Shown here piece by piece: positions 40,313 to 49,218 of a DNA stretch of 64,000 nucleotides. Position 1 is the stretch's first letter. Every line of letters begins with the position of its first letter. The notes below the pieces were generated by a model. It had not been told where the DNA came from and made no database searches. It saw nothing but the letters and a program-made list of their open reading frames with translations. The stretch lies in contig NZ_CP128650.1 of assembly GCF_030644225.1 (NCBI RefSeq), positions 568,001-632,000 on the forward strand. Reading direction: 5' to 3'. The DNA comes from Selenomonas dianae. GTDB taxonomy: Bacteria > Bacillota > Negativicutes > Selenomonadales > Selenomonadaceae. Both the position numbers and the translations under genes were made by a program.

Positions 40313-40329
40313 GTATGGTGACGAGGTTC

Positions 40330-40692
40330 TTATTTTCCGGTGAAGGAGATTTTTGCTCCCTGCATCAGCGAGGGAACTGCCGTACCCTCCACCTCGATCT
40401 GCCCCGGCATGGAACCCTTCGCATTGAAGATGAGCGTGCAGTGACCGCTCTCACGGATCGTATCGTTTGCATTCTCTCCGACGCGCACAACCTTGTATTT
40501 CTGCTTTCCGATTGTGAGCGTGTCCCCCGCAGCAATGTCCGCCGTCAGATCTCCCGGCGTATGCTCGATGACCATTTCGGCGAGGTTCGGATGTGCGCCC
40601 TCGTCGAGCAGGATGACGCTGCTGTTGCTCTCAAGGAACTTGCGTGCCAGCTTGCCGATGGCGGTCACGTTAACTTCATATTTTACACTCAT
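40330..40692 (-). CDS. PTS glucitol/sorbitol-type IIA protein
   Basis: 120 residues from the ATG at 40692, where GGAGG is well placed; the longer frame to 40899 runs over a promoter region. It has YEVNVTAIGKLARKFLESNSSVILLDEGAHPNLAEM (in part) and 'GDTLTIGKQKYKVVRVGENANDT', the pattern of the SrlB/GutA family. The family's phosphorylated His is likely in the DEGAHPNL segment. No SrlA/SrlE membrane components lie nearby, so it is an orphan IIA; many Firmicutes keep such orphans, perhaps with a regulatory role. It is divergent from the sucrose PTS operon. Confidence 0.82.
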   Translation of the reverse strand: MSVKYEVNVTAIGKLARKFLESNSSVILLDEGAHPNLAEMVIEHTPGDLTADIAAGDTLTIGKQKYKVVRVGENANDTIRESGHCTLIFNAKGSMPGQIEVEGTAVPSLMQGAKISFTGK

Positions 40693-40800
40693 GGTAATGC
40701 CTCCCCGGATCATGCTCCGAATTTCCCAATGATTTCTTAAAATCATTCTACCACAAGCACTTCCCATTGTAAATCTTTTCGTGTGTTCGTGGGGGGTGCA

Positions 40801-40829
40801 TTGACAAGTGAAATAGAAATTAGTACACT
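40801..40829 (+). promoter_or_regulatory. Promoter of the sucrose operon
   Basis: TTGACA (40801-40806), 17 bases, TACACT (40824-40829), about 90 bases before scrA. Confidence 0.7.
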
Positions 40830-40839
40830 TTTGCCAAGG

Positions 40840-40895
40840 AATCCGGCGGAACAGCTGAATGCATCGGCACTTCCTTAACGGGGGATTCCGAGTGG
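40840..40895 (+). promoter_or_regulatory. Leader hairpin of the sucrose operon
   Basis: GGAATCC early in the leader pairs perfectly with GGATTCC about 35 bases later. It does not match the RAT sequence of LicT/SacY antiterminators. It could be an operator or RNA structure for sugar control; the regulator gene is not in the window. Confidence 0.35.
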
Positions 40896-40919
40896 ACAAT
40901 TTTATAGGGGGGATTTGAT

Positions 40920-42779
40920 ATGCAGGACATTCGTTTGGACAGTCCGCTCAAAGGACGGCTCATCCCGCTCTCTGAGGTGACAGATCCGGCATTCGCAAGC
41001 GGTGCGATGGGGCGCGGCGCAGCGATTGCCGACCCGGAGGGGCGCGTCGTCTCGCCGGTGGATGGCGAGGTCACGGTGCTCTTTGGCTCAAAGCACGCCA
41101 TCGGCATTCATTCGGCGGACGGAGTGGATCTCCTCATCCACGTCGGCGTGGACACGGTAAAGCTTGAGGGCAAGCATTTCACGGCACACGTTGCACAGGG
41201 GGATACAGTGAAGCGCGGGCAGCTGCTGCTTGAGTTCGATCCCGCCGCCATCCGTGCGGAGGGGTATGAAACGACGACCCCCGTGCTTGTGACGAACGCG
41301 GCGGACTACGGGAAGATCACGTTTGCACTGGATGGCGCAGAGATCTCCTCGGGCGGTGATGAGCCTGCCGAGGAAACACCTGCGGCAGCGGCCCCGGCGG
41401 AGGATGATATTGATCCGAATCTGCCGAAGGAGGAGCGCGTCGCAAAGCTGATTTGGAAGTATGTCGGCGGCGCGGGCAATGTCCGCAGTGCCGAGCACTG
41501 TGCGACGCGTCTGCGTCTCATCGTCAACGACAAGTCGATCATCGACGAGAAGGCAATCGAGAACATCGACGGGGTCAAGGGGCAGTTCTTCGCCGCTGCA
41601 CAGTACCAGATCATCCTCGGTACGGGCTTTGTCGACAAGGTGTTCGACGCATTTGTCGCGGGCACGAATCTCGTGGGTGCGGTGAACAGCAAGCAGGAGG
41701 CGTACGATCAGATGACGCCGCTGCAAAAGGTTTCGCGCACGCTCGGCGACGTGTTCGTTCCGATCATCCCCGTGCTGGTCGCCACCGGTCTTTTCATGGG
41801 GCTGCGCGGCGCGGCGCAGAGTCTCGGCATCGAGATGAGCGACAATCTGCTCCGCATGAGCCAGATCCTCACGGACACGGCGTTTGCGTTCCTGCCCGCA
41901 CTCGTCTGCTGGTCGACGATGAACCGCTTCGGCGGCACGCCCGTCATCGGCATCGTGCTCGGTCTGATGCTCGTTGCGCCGCAGCTGCCGAATGCGTATG
42001 CGATTGCGGCGGGCGATGCCGTACCGCTCTCGATGGATATTCTAGGTATTCCGATCCCCGTCGTCGGTTATCAGGGGTCGGTGCTGCCCGCACTCGTGCT
42101 CGGCATCTTTGCCGCGCGTCTGCAAAAGTGGTTCAAGACCTTTGTGCCCGACATCATCGACCTCATCGTGACACCGTTCTTGACGCTGTTCGTTTCGATG
42201 CTGCTCGGTCTGCTCATCATCGGACCCATCATGCACACGCTTGAGATCGGCATTTTCGGTGCAGTGCGTGCCTTCCTGGAGCTCCCGTACGGCATCGGCG
42301 GCTTTATCGTCGGCGGCGTGCATCAGGTCATCGTTGTGTTTGGCGTGCATCATGTCTTTAACGCGCTTGAGGTACAGCTGCTCGCATCGACGGGGCTTGA
42401 CCCGTTCAACGCGATCATCACAGGCGCGATCGTCGCGCAGGGCGGTGCTGCGGTCGCTGTCGCGGCGCGTACGCACGACGCAAAGAAGCGTGCGCTCTAC
42501 ATCTCCTCGGCTGTTCCTGCGTTCCTTGGCATCACAGAGCCGGCGATCTTCGGTATCAACCTGCGCTTCATGAAGCCGTTCATCTACGGCCTCGTCGGCG
42601 GTGCGTGCGCGGGCGCGATTGCGGGCTTCCTGCATCTCGCGGGCACGGGCATGGGCATCACGGTTCTGCCGGGCACGCTGCTCTACCTTGACCACCTCGC
42701 CGAATACATTCTTGTCAACGCGGTTGGCTTCGGCGTGGCGTTCGGTCTGACCTTCACCTTCTTCCGTCCCGAGGAGTGA
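40920..42779 (+). CDS. scrA: Sucrose-specific PTS permease, fused IIA-IIB-IIC
   Basis: 619 residues. Domain order is IIA-IIB-IIC, unlike the usual IIB-IIC(-IIA) order of ScrA proteins. IIA (about 1-145) has the glucose-type segment KHAIGIHSADG and phosphorylated H74 in LLIHVGVDTV. A Glu/Ala/Pro-rich linker follows. IIB has the phosphorylated C194 in SAEHCATRLRL. IIC (about 260-615) has many helices, with VPIIPVLVATGLFMGLRG and ITEPAIFGINLRF. It takes up and phosphorylates sucrose. Next comes sucrose-6-phosphate hydrolase, which supports the sugar assignment. Confidence 0.88.
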   Translation: MQDIRLDSPLKGRLIPLSEVTDPAFASGAMGRGAAIADPEGRVVSPVDGEVTVLFGSKHAIGIHSADGVDLLIHVGVDTVKLEGKHFTAHVAQGDTVKRGQLLLEFDPAAIRAEGYETTTPVLVTNAADYGKITFALDGAEISSGGDEPAEETPAAAAPAEDDIDPNLPKEERVAKLIWKYVGGAGNVRSAEHCATRLRLIVNDKSIIDEKAIENIDGVKGQFFAAAQYQIILGTGFVDKVFDAFVAGTNLVGAVNSKQEAYDQMTPLQKVSRTLGDVFVPIIPVLVATGLFMGLRGAAQSLGIEMSDNLLRMSQILTDTAFAFLPALVCWSTMNRFGGTPVIGIVLGLMLVAPQLPNAYAIAAGDAVPLSMDILGIPIPVVGYQGSVLPALVLGIFAARLQKWFKTFVPDIIDLIVTPFLTLFVSMLLGLLIIGPIMHTLEIGIFGAVRAFLELPYGIGGFIVGGVHQVIVVFGVHHVFNALEVQLLASTGLDPFNAIITGAIVAQGGAAVAVAARTHDAKKRALYISSAVPAFLGITEPAIFGINLRFMKPFIYGLVGGACAGAIAGFLHLAGTGMGITVLPGTLLYLDHLAEYILVNAVGFGVAFGLTFTFFRPEE

Positions 42780-42784
42780 GCACT

Positions 42785-44239
42785 GTGGAGAACTTTGACA
42801 AGCGGGCAATCGACGCGCGGCTTGCGGAGGGATTCCCCTTCACGCACCGTTGGCACAACCGCTTTCATCTGGAGATGCCGTTCGGTCTCATCAACGATCC
42901 GAACGGAATGACCTACCATAACGGCGCATATCATATTTTCTTCCAGTGGAACCCGTTCGGCTGCGTCCATAAAAATAAATCATGGGCGCATACGAAGACA
43001 CGGGATTTCTGCACATACACGATCCCGCAGCTCGCGCTGTGGCCGACGGACGAGCACGACAAGGACGGCTGCTACTCGGGCTGCGGCACGGAGGAGGACG
43101 GGCATCTGCGCGTTCTCTATACCTGCAATGCAAAGGATGCGCAGGGCAACCGCAGCTCTGTGCAGCGGTTCGGCACGTTCACGAAGGCGGCGGGTGCGGT
43201 CAAAAAGGAAGAGATCATTATCGACGGCCCGCCCGCGGGCTTTACGGCGCATTTCCGTGACCCCTATCTCTTTACATGGCGCGGTGTACGCCATCTCATC
43301 ATCGGTGCGCAGACACAGGACGAGCGCGGCTGCGTGCTCGTCTACCGTGAGGCACCGATCCGTTGGGAATGTCTGGGCGAACTCCGCACACAGCTGAAGG
43401 ACTTTGGCTATATGTGGGAGTGTCCGAACCTCCTTTCGTTCGGCGACTACGATGTGCTCGTCTTCTGCCCGCAGGGCGTGGAGGCGCGCGCCTACGACCG
43501 CCAGAACGTCTATCAGGCGGGCTACATTGCGGGACACGCCTCGATGGATGCGATGGAGATGCTGATGCACGGGCGGTTCAAGGAGCTCGATCACGGCTTT
43601 GACTTCTATGCGCCGCAGATTGTCACGCACGAGGGGCGGCACATCCTCATCGGTTGGATGGGAATGCCCGACCGCGAGGAGGATTACCCGACGCGGGAGG
43701 AGGGATGGATGCACAGCCTGACGCTCCCGCGTGTGCTGACGCTGCGGCAGGGGCATATCTTCTCCGAGCCGGCGCGTGAGCTGAAGGCGCTGCGTCACCG
43801 TGAGACCGAGCGCGTGCTTGAGGCGGAGGGGGAGAGTGAGTTCTCCGCGACCCTCTACGATCTCACAGAGTTCATCCTCGATCTGACGATGGGGGAGGCG
43901 CATACGGTTTCCGTTGAACTTGTCTTTGGACTGGAAAAGCTCGTGTTCCGCTACAATCGTCTGGAGCAGGTCATGACCATCGACCGCACGGGCATGAAGC
44001 TCGGCGGGCGCGGCAAACGCGTCTTTAAGCTGTATGCCGAGGATACGCTCTCCATGCGGGTGTACGTTGACCACGGCGCGGTGGAAGCATTCTTCCAGCA
44101 CGGCGAGGAGGCGGCGACCATCGCCATCTTCCCCGAGAAGAACATTCAGCCGACGCTGCGCGTCTTTTCCGACGTGGACATGAAGCAACTGTCGGGCGTG
44201 CTCTGGGAACTTGAGCCGTTCCACTACGGAGGCATATGA
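42785..44239 (+). CDS. scrB: Sucrose-6-phosphate hydrolase (GH32)
   Basis: 484 residues from the GTG at 42785, which fits the GAGGAG site; the GTG at 42776 (overlapping the scrA stop) is possible. GH32 motifs: MPFGLINDPNG with nucleophile D38, 'FRDPYLF' with the stabilising Asp, and MWECPNLL with the acid/base Glu (about residue 212). It splits sucrose-6-phosphate from the PTS into glucose-6-phosphate and fructose. The C-terminal beta-sandwich (about 340-484) is complete. The next gene begins four bases after its stop. Confidence 0.93.
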   Translation: MENFDKRAIDARLAEGFPFTHRWHNRFHLEMPFGLINDPNGMTYHNGAYHIFFQWNPFGCVHKNKSWAHTKTRDFCTYTIPQLALWPTDEHDKDGCYSGCGTEEDGHLRVLYTCNAKDAQGNRSSVQRFGTFTKAAGAVKKEEIIIDGPPAGFTAHFRDPYLFTWRGVRHLIIGAQTQDERGCVLVYREAPIRWECLGELRTQLKDFGYMWECPNLLSFGDYDVLVFCPQGVEARAYDRQNVYQAGYIAGHASMDAMEMLMHGRFKELDHGFDFYAPQIVTHEGRHILIGWMGMPDREEDYPTREEGWMHSLTLPRVLTLRQGHIFSEPARELKALRHRETERVLEAEGESEFSATLYDLTEFILDLTMGEAHTVSVELVFGLEKLVFRYNRLEQVMTIDRTGMKLGGRGKRVFKLYAEDTLSMRVYVDHGAVEAFFQHGEEAATIAIFPEKNIQPTLRVFSDVDMKQLSGVLWELEPFHYGGI

Positions 44240-44243
44240 CAAT

Positions 44244-45191
44244 ATGACCGGAATCATCTTGCGGCGATTGTGCAGTATGCTCGTTGTATTGCTCGTCATG
44301 ACCGGCGGGACATTTCTGCTGATGCAGCTCTCGCCGGTCGATCCGGTCGCCTTACACTTTGTCATGATGGGCGTTCCCGCCGATCCGCAGCTCGTTGCGG
44401 AGTTCCGCGCGGAGCTGGGGCTCGATCAGCCGCTCATCGTTCAATATGTGCACTGGCTGCGCGGTATTCTCTCGGGTGATCTCGGCTACTCGATTGCCTA
44501 TGGCGTTCCCGTTGCGGATCTGGTGCGTGATGCGTTGCCGCGAACACTGGAACTGGCGGGGCTTTCTGTCCTGTTTGCTGCGGTGATTGTGTTTCCGCTC
44601 GGGCTGCTTGCGTTTTACCGGCATGGGAAGTGGGCAGATCATGCGGTACGGATCGTATCATTTCTTGGGATTTCTTTGCCGACCTTCTGGGTCGGTCTTT
44701 TGTTGATCCTGCTGTTTTCCGTTCATCTGCGGCTCGTTCCTGTGACGGCGACCGACGGCCTGCGCAGCATGGTTCTGCCTGCAGTATCTCTTGCCGTCTG
44801 GATTGCGGGACTCTACATCCGCAGACTGCGCAATGCACTGCTTGAGGAGGGCGGGAAAAACTATGTCATGGGGGCACAGGCGCTCGGACTCCCCAAACGC
44901 ATTGTCCTATGGCGTTATATCATGCCGAATGCCTTGACGGGACTTGTCCCCATGATCGGGATCACGCTTGGAAACATCCTCGGCGGTTCCGCCGTGATTG
45001 AGACCATCTTTGGCTGGCGTGGCATGGGACAGCTGATGACGACGGCGATTCTGGCGCGAGACTATCAACTGATGCAGGCGTATGTGCTCTGGGGGGCGGG
45101 GATCTTCGTCGTGATGAACTTCATTGCCGATTTTCTCTGTCTTTTCCTTGACCCGCGCCGTATGCAGGAAGGGGGGGCGCGTCAGCTATGA
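44244..45191 (+). CDS. Peptide/nickel-type ABC importer, permease 1 (DppB/NikB-like)
   Basis: 315 residues from the ATG at 44244. Opens ILRRLCSMLVVLLVMTGGTFLLMQLSPVDP, the DppB/OppB lead, with six helices and the EAA loop 'EGGKNYVMGAQALGLPKRIVLWRYIMPNAL'. It starts four bases after scrB, with GGAGG inside the scrB end, so it is in the sucrose operon. The substrate is not given away by the sequence. Confidence 0.88.
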   Translation: MTGIILRRLCSMLVVLLVMTGGTFLLMQLSPVDPVALHFVMMGVPADPQLVAEFRAELGLDQPLIVQYVHWLRGILSGDLGYSIAYGVPVADLVRDALPRTLELAGLSVLFAAVIVFPLGLLAFYRHGKWADHAVRIVSFLGISLPTFWVGLLLILLFSVHLRLVPVTATDGLRSMVLPAVSLAVWIAGLYIRRLRNALLEEGGKNYVMGAQALGLPKRIVLWRYIMPNALTGLVPMIGITLGNILGGSAVIETIFGWRGMGQLMTTAILARDYQLMQAYVLWGAGIFVVMNFIADFLCLFLDPRRMQEGGARQL

Positions 45192-46015
45192 CATACCTGT
45201 GGAGCAGACTGCTGCGCAGACGGGATTTTGCCGTCATCGGTGTACTGCTCATTGCGTGGGTGCTGCTTGCCGTATTCGCGCCCTATGTTGCGCCCTGCAA
45301 TCCCTATGAGCAGGATCTGACGATGCGTCTGGCGGGCAATACGGCGGCGCATCTTTTCGGTACGGATCAGCTTGGGCGCGATATATTCTCGCGTATCCTG
45401 TATGGCGGGCAGATCAGCCTTGCGGTCTCCCTGCTCATCGTTGCGATTACCGCAATTTTTGGAATAGCAGTGGGGATGCTTACGGGATTTCTGCGGGGAT
45501 CTGCGGACAGAGTTGTGACGGCGCTCTTGGATTTTTTTCTCGGAATGCCGTCCCTTGTCGTTTCGATTGCACTGATTGGCATATTGGGGCCGAGCATTCC
45601 GAATCTCATCCTCGCGCTGTCGTTCACGCATTGGGCGGAGTATGCGCGTGTCGCCCGCACGCTCGTGCAGTCGGAGCGGGAGAAGCCCTATGCACGGTAT
45701 GCGGTGTTCAGTGGGGCAGGAATTTTGGGCGCACTGTCCTCCTATCTCCTGCCGAACATCCTGCCACGCCTTTTGGTACTCATCTTTCAAAATATCGGAG
45801 AGATCCTGCTCACGGTTGCGGGCTTTTCCCTCATCGGCATCGGCGTACCTCTGCCCTATCCGGAATGGGGGGCGATGCTCATGGGCGCACGCGACTATTT
45901 GCAGACCGCGCCGCAGCTTATGATCTACCCCGGGGCGGCGATCTTTGTGACGATCTTTCTGTTTAACTATATGGGGGATATTCTGCGCGATGTGATGGAT
46001 CCGTCCGGGGGGTGA
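45188..46015 (+). CDS. Peptide/nickel-type ABC importer, permease 2 (DppC/NikC-like)
   Basis: 275 residues. 'FGTDQLGRDIFSRILYGGQISL' is the OppC/DppC/NikC signature, and the EAA loop is 'YARYAVFSGAGILGALSSYLLPNILPRLLVLI'. Six helices. Overlaps the previous permease gene by four bases (ATGA). Confidence 0.9.
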   Translation: MTYLWSRLLRRRDFAVIGVLLIAWVLLAVFAPYVAPCNPYEQDLTMRLAGNTAAHLFGTDQLGRDIFSRILYGGQISLAVSLLIVAITAIFGIAVGMLTGFLRGSADRVVTALLDFFLGMPSLVVSIALIGILGPSIPNLILALSFTHWAEYARVARTLVQSEREKPYARYAVFSGAGILGALSSYLLPNILPRLLVLIFQNIGEILLTVAGFSLIGIGVPLPYPEWGAMLMGARDYLQTAPQLMIYPGAAIFVTIFLFNYMGDILRDVMDPSGG

Positions 46016-46072
46016 TGCGTATGGCGGGGAATCGTATTTTGTCGTAGTCGTTGGAAAAGGAAGGAGAAACCT

Positions 46073-47590
46073 ATGAAAAAATTGTATGTGCTCACGAGCC
46101 TTATGCTTCTGGTGATGGGGCTGATGGCGGGCTGTGGGTCGGAGAAACAGGAGGCTGCGGGCAAGCATCTGAATGCCGCCCTATATTGGTTCGGTGAGTC
46201 CGTCGATCCCGCGCACGAGTGGGACGGGTGGACGGTCACGCGCATCGGCGCGGGCGAGACACTCGTGACGGTTTCGGACAAGATGGAGTTTACGCCGCAG
46301 CTTGCGGACAAATGGGAGGCAGTCAATCCGACGACATGGCGCTTTCACATCCGTGAGAATGTGAAGTTCCAAGATGGAGAGGCAATGACACCGGAGCTTG
46401 TCAAGGCTTCGCTCGAACGTACGCTGAAGGAGAGCCCGCGCTCGCAGAAATCCTCGAAGATCAAGGAGATCAAGGTGGACGGGCAGAATCTTATCATTGA
46501 AACGACCGAGCCGTACGGTGCTCTGATTGCTGCGCTGACGGAGCCCGCCTTTGTCATCATCAACACGAAGGCGGATCTCACGAAGGCGGATTCCGCACCT
46601 GTGCTGACGGGACCCTATCAGATCGTCGGCTTCAAGAAGAACGAGGAGATTCAGCTCAAGAAGAACGAGCACTATTGGGACGGTACGCCGGGGCTTGACA
46701 CGCTTACGGTCAAGAATATCGAGGACGACAACAAGCGCGCGATGGCACTGCAGTCGGGCGATCTGGATCTCATTCAGCGCTGCAATGGCGCGAGCCGCAG
46801 CCTGTTCGAGAATGACAAATACAAAATCCACGAGGTTACGGGCGTTCGTGTCTATATGTTCCGCATGAATTTCGAGCGGGCACTCGCCGATGTGCATCTG
46901 CGCCGCGCACTCAGCTATGCGGTGAACTATGACGATCTTGTCAAGATCGAGGGCAACGGTACGGCTGTGGCGGGTGCGTTGTTCCCGCCGCATCTGGGTC
47001 CCGCCTATCAGGAGTCGCTGCGTCAGCATATGGATCTCACGAAGGCGGCAGAGGAACTTGCCGCAGCGGGATATACGGCGAAGAATGCGGACGGCTATGT
47101 GACAAAGGACGGCAAGGAACTTGAACTGACGGTCAATGTGTGGGGCAGCAAGACGGAGATCTACGAGGCTCTGCAGAACCAGCTGAAACAAGCGGGCATC
47201 AAGGCGACGATTCGCCGCATCCAGAACTCCGAGGAATCCAAGACGAAGCGTGACTTCGATCTGACGGAGAGCAACTGGATCACGCTCGGTACGAACGATC
47301 CATTCTGGTACATCGATCAGACGCTGCGTTCGACCAGCGAGGAAAACGTCGGTCGTTACAGCAATCCCGAGGTTGACAGCCTGCTCAGCCGTATGGGAGA
47401 CGCGGCGGATGTGAAGGAACGCCTTGCGATTGCGGGGAAGATCGAGGATCTCGTGTTGCAGGATACGCCGAGCCTTTTCCTTTTCAGCGTGGCGAATCAG
47501 GTCGTTGCGACAAGCAAGGTGTCGGGCGTCTATATGCACCCGATCGACTACTACCTCATTACGAAGGATCTGACGATTGGCGGGAAGTAA
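46073..47590 (+). CDS. Peptide/nickel-type ABC importer, substrate-binding lipoprotein
   Basis: 505 residues with lipobox LMAGC (about residue 20). SBP_bac_5 fold: 'TPQLADKWEAVNPTTWRFHIRENVKFQDGEAMTPE', 'GPYQIVGFKKNEEIQLKKNEHYW' and 'LRRALSYAVNYDDLVKI'. The opening 'ALYWFGESVDPAHEWDGW' is in the style of NikA/CntA-like metal or metallophore binders as much as peptide binders. Without a search, nickel (or a nickel complex) and peptides cannot be told apart. The 57-base gap before it has its own AAGGAAGGAG ribosome site. Confidence 0.88.
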   Translation: MKKLYVLTSLMLLVMGLMAGCGSEKQEAAGKHLNAALYWFGESVDPAHEWDGWTVTRIGAGETLVTVSDKMEFTPQLADKWEAVNPTTWRFHIRENVKFQDGEAMTPELVKASLERTLKESPRSQKSSKIKEIKVDGQNLIIETTEPYGALIAALTEPAFVIINTKADLTKADSAPVLTGPYQIVGFKKNEEIQLKKNEHYWDGTPGLDTLTVKNIEDDNKRAMALQSGDLDLIQRCNGASRSLFENDKYKIHEVTGVRVYMFRMNFERALADVHLRRALSYAVNYDDLVKIEGNGTAVAGALFPPHLGPAYQESLRQHMDLTKAAEELAAAGYTAKNADGYVTKDGKELELTVNVWGSKTEIYEALQNQLKQAGIKATIRRIQNSEESKTKRDFDLTESNWITLGTNDPFWYIDQTLRSTSEENVGRYSNPEVDSLLSRMGDAADVKERLAIAGKIEDLVLQDTPSLFLFSVANQVVATSKVSGVYMHPIDYYLITKDLTIGGK

Positions 47591-47594
47591 GTCG

Positions 47595-48362
47595 GTGTCC
47601 CTGCTTTCGATTTCGCGGCTGACCCTGCGCATCGGTACGCATTGTGTGCTGCATGATGTGACGATGACGGTCGGGCGCGGTGAGATTGTGGCTGTCGTGG
47701 GGGAGAGCGGCTGCGGGAAATCAACGCTGCTGCGTGCCGTCATCGGCATTCTGCCGGACGGCGGCATCATCGACGGCGGCGAGATCTCCTTTTGTGGGAC
47801 GGAACTGCTCGGTGCTGCCGCGCATGTGCGCAGCAACCTCATGGGGCGGGACATCGCCGTTCTTTTTCAGGATCCCGGTGCCTATCTGAATCCCATACGC
47901 CGCATCGGCGCACAGTTCTCCGACTATCTGAAGGCGCACGGCGCGGGACGCAGTTGGCGGGAGACCGCGATTGCCGCTCTGCGCCGTGAGAATCTGGAGG
48001 ATCCCGAAAAGCTCATGGAGGCGTATCCGTTCCAGCTCAGCGGCGGTATGCGTCAGCGTGCTGCCACGGCAATGACACTCTCGCTCGCGCCGAAACTCCT
48101 CCTGGTCGATGAGCCGACGAGCGCACTCGATGTCATTGCGAGCCGCAGTCTGCTCGACCGACTAAAGGGGATGTCAACGGAGCAGGGCTGTTCCATCGTC
48201 TTTGTGACACACAACATGGATGCCGCTGCCTATGCAGCGGATACCATCTACATCATGCAGAGCGGCAGTATTGTCGAGCATGGTGGGGTGGGGGATGTCC
48301 TGCACCGACCGTCGCAGGCCTATACGAAGGTCTTGTTGGACGCAGTTCCGTATTTGACGTGA
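47595..48362 (+). CDS. Peptide/nickel-type ABC importer, ATPase 1 (DppD/NikD-like)
   Basis: 255 residues from the GTG at 47595 (GGGAAG before it); a TTG at 47577 that overlaps the binding-protein gene is the alternative. Walker A GESGCGKST, signature LSGGMRQRA, Walker [14 protein letters not shown]-loop FVTHNMD. Shorter than peptide DppD and lacking the C-terminal oligopeptide extension, as in NikD. Overlaps the next gene's upstream region. Confidence 0.88.
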   Translation: MSLLSISRLTLRIGTHCVLHDVTMTVGRGEIVAVVGESGCGKSTLLRAVIGILPDGGIIDGGEISFCGTELLGAAAHVRSNLMGRDIAVLFQDPGAYLNPIRRIGAQFSDYLKAHGAGRSWRETAIAALRRENLEDPEKLMEAYPFQLSGGMRQRAATAMTLSLAPKLLLVDEPTSALDVIASRSLLDRLKGMSTEQGCSIVFVTHNMDAAAYAADTIYIMQSGSIVEHGGVGDVLHRPSQAYTKVLLDAVPYLT

Positions 48363-48376
48363 GGATCGGGGGGCGT

Positions 48377-49150
48377 ATGAAAGAATATGTTCTTCGTGTT
48401 CAGAATCTGAAGAAAACCTATCGTGAGGGAACGCGCGTTGTCGAGGCAGTCAGGGGCGTGTCCTTTGACCTGTATGCGGGGGAAATTACCGGAATCGTCG
48501 GTGCCAGCGGCTGCGGAAAGTCGACGCTGCTCCAGATGATTGCGGGGCTCGAAACGCCGTCAGACGGCTGCATTTCCTTTTTGGGACAGACGCTGACAGC
48601 GGGGCGGAGCGGATGGCGGCGCGATGTCTACCGACATCTCCAACTGATCTTTCAAAATCCGCTTGAGGCATTCAGCCCGCGTATGACCATTGGACAGTTC
48701 ATGCTTGAGCCGCTGCGCCGTTTCGGTCTTGTCACAGACGAGGAGGAACGCAGCACACTGCGTATGATGTTGGGGCGCGCACATCTGCCGGCCGATGCGG
48801 CAGAGCGTCTGCCGCACCAGCTCAGCGGCGGGCAGCTTCAGCGGGCTGTGATGGTTCGCGCTCTCTTTGTTCGGCCCAAGTTGCTGCTGTTCGACGAGCC
48901 GACCAGTGCATTGGATGTGGTTACGCAGGCGGCTCTTCTGGACTTTATTCGCGAACTGCATTCTGAGTATGGATTTACAGGTCTTTTTGTCACACACGAT
49001 CTTGCTGTTGTGCAGAAAATGACGACACAAGTTCTTGTCATGGAGCACGGTGAAATCGTCGAAGACCTGCCGTCCACTGCACTGAAGGAGGCGTCACACC
49101 CCTTCACACGGCGGCTGATTGCAGCACAGCTGCCGCATGACCGCATCTAA
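48377..49150 (+). CDS. Peptide/nickel-type ABC importer, ATPase 2 (DppF/NikE-like)
   Basis: 257 residues from the ATG at 48377; the GTG at 48359 (overlapping the previous stop) is possible. Walker A GASGCGKST, signature LSGGQLQRA, Walker [14 protein letters not shown]-loop FVTHD. It forms a heterodimer with the ATPase encoded before it. A strong terminator ends the operon. Confidence 0.88.
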   Translation: MKEYVLRVQNLKKTYREGTRVVEAVRGVSFDLYAGEITGIVGASGCGKSTLLQMIAGLETPSDGCISFLGQTLTAGRSGWRRDVYRHLQLIFQNPLEAFSPRMTIGQFMLEPLRRFGLVTDEEERSTLRMMLGRAHLPADAAERLPHQLSGGQLQRAVMVRALFVRPKLLLFDEPTSALDVVTQAALLDFIRELHSEYGFTGLFVTHDLAVVQKMTTQVLVMEHGEIVEDLPSTALKEASHPFTRRLIAAQLPHDRI

Positions 49151-49159
49151 CACATAAAA

Positions 49160-49203
49160 CGGGGCTGCTGTACGAAGTTTTTTTGCTTCGTACAGCAGCC
49201 CCG
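49160..49203. terminator. Two-way terminator of ABC operon and chemoreceptor gene
   Basis: GGGGCTGCTGTACGAAG and CTTCGTACAGCAGCCCC form a perfect 17-bp stem. Confidence 0.88.
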
Positions 49204-49218
49204 TTCGTGTGCGTATAC

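Noticed and set aside
40840-40895. LicT/SacY RAT antiterminator before scrA
   Set aside because: The hairpin does not contain the RAT consensus and no T run follows it; kept only as an unspecified leader hairpin.
42980-44365. 461-codon open frame on the minus strand
   Set aside because: Antisense to scrB, which has all GH32 motifs; no domain recognised on the minus strand.
46181-47854. 557-codon open frame on the minus strand
   Set aside because: It lies opposite the well-supported binding-protein gene, its protein is rich in Arg/Leu without domains, and such mirror frames are common in GC-rich DNA.
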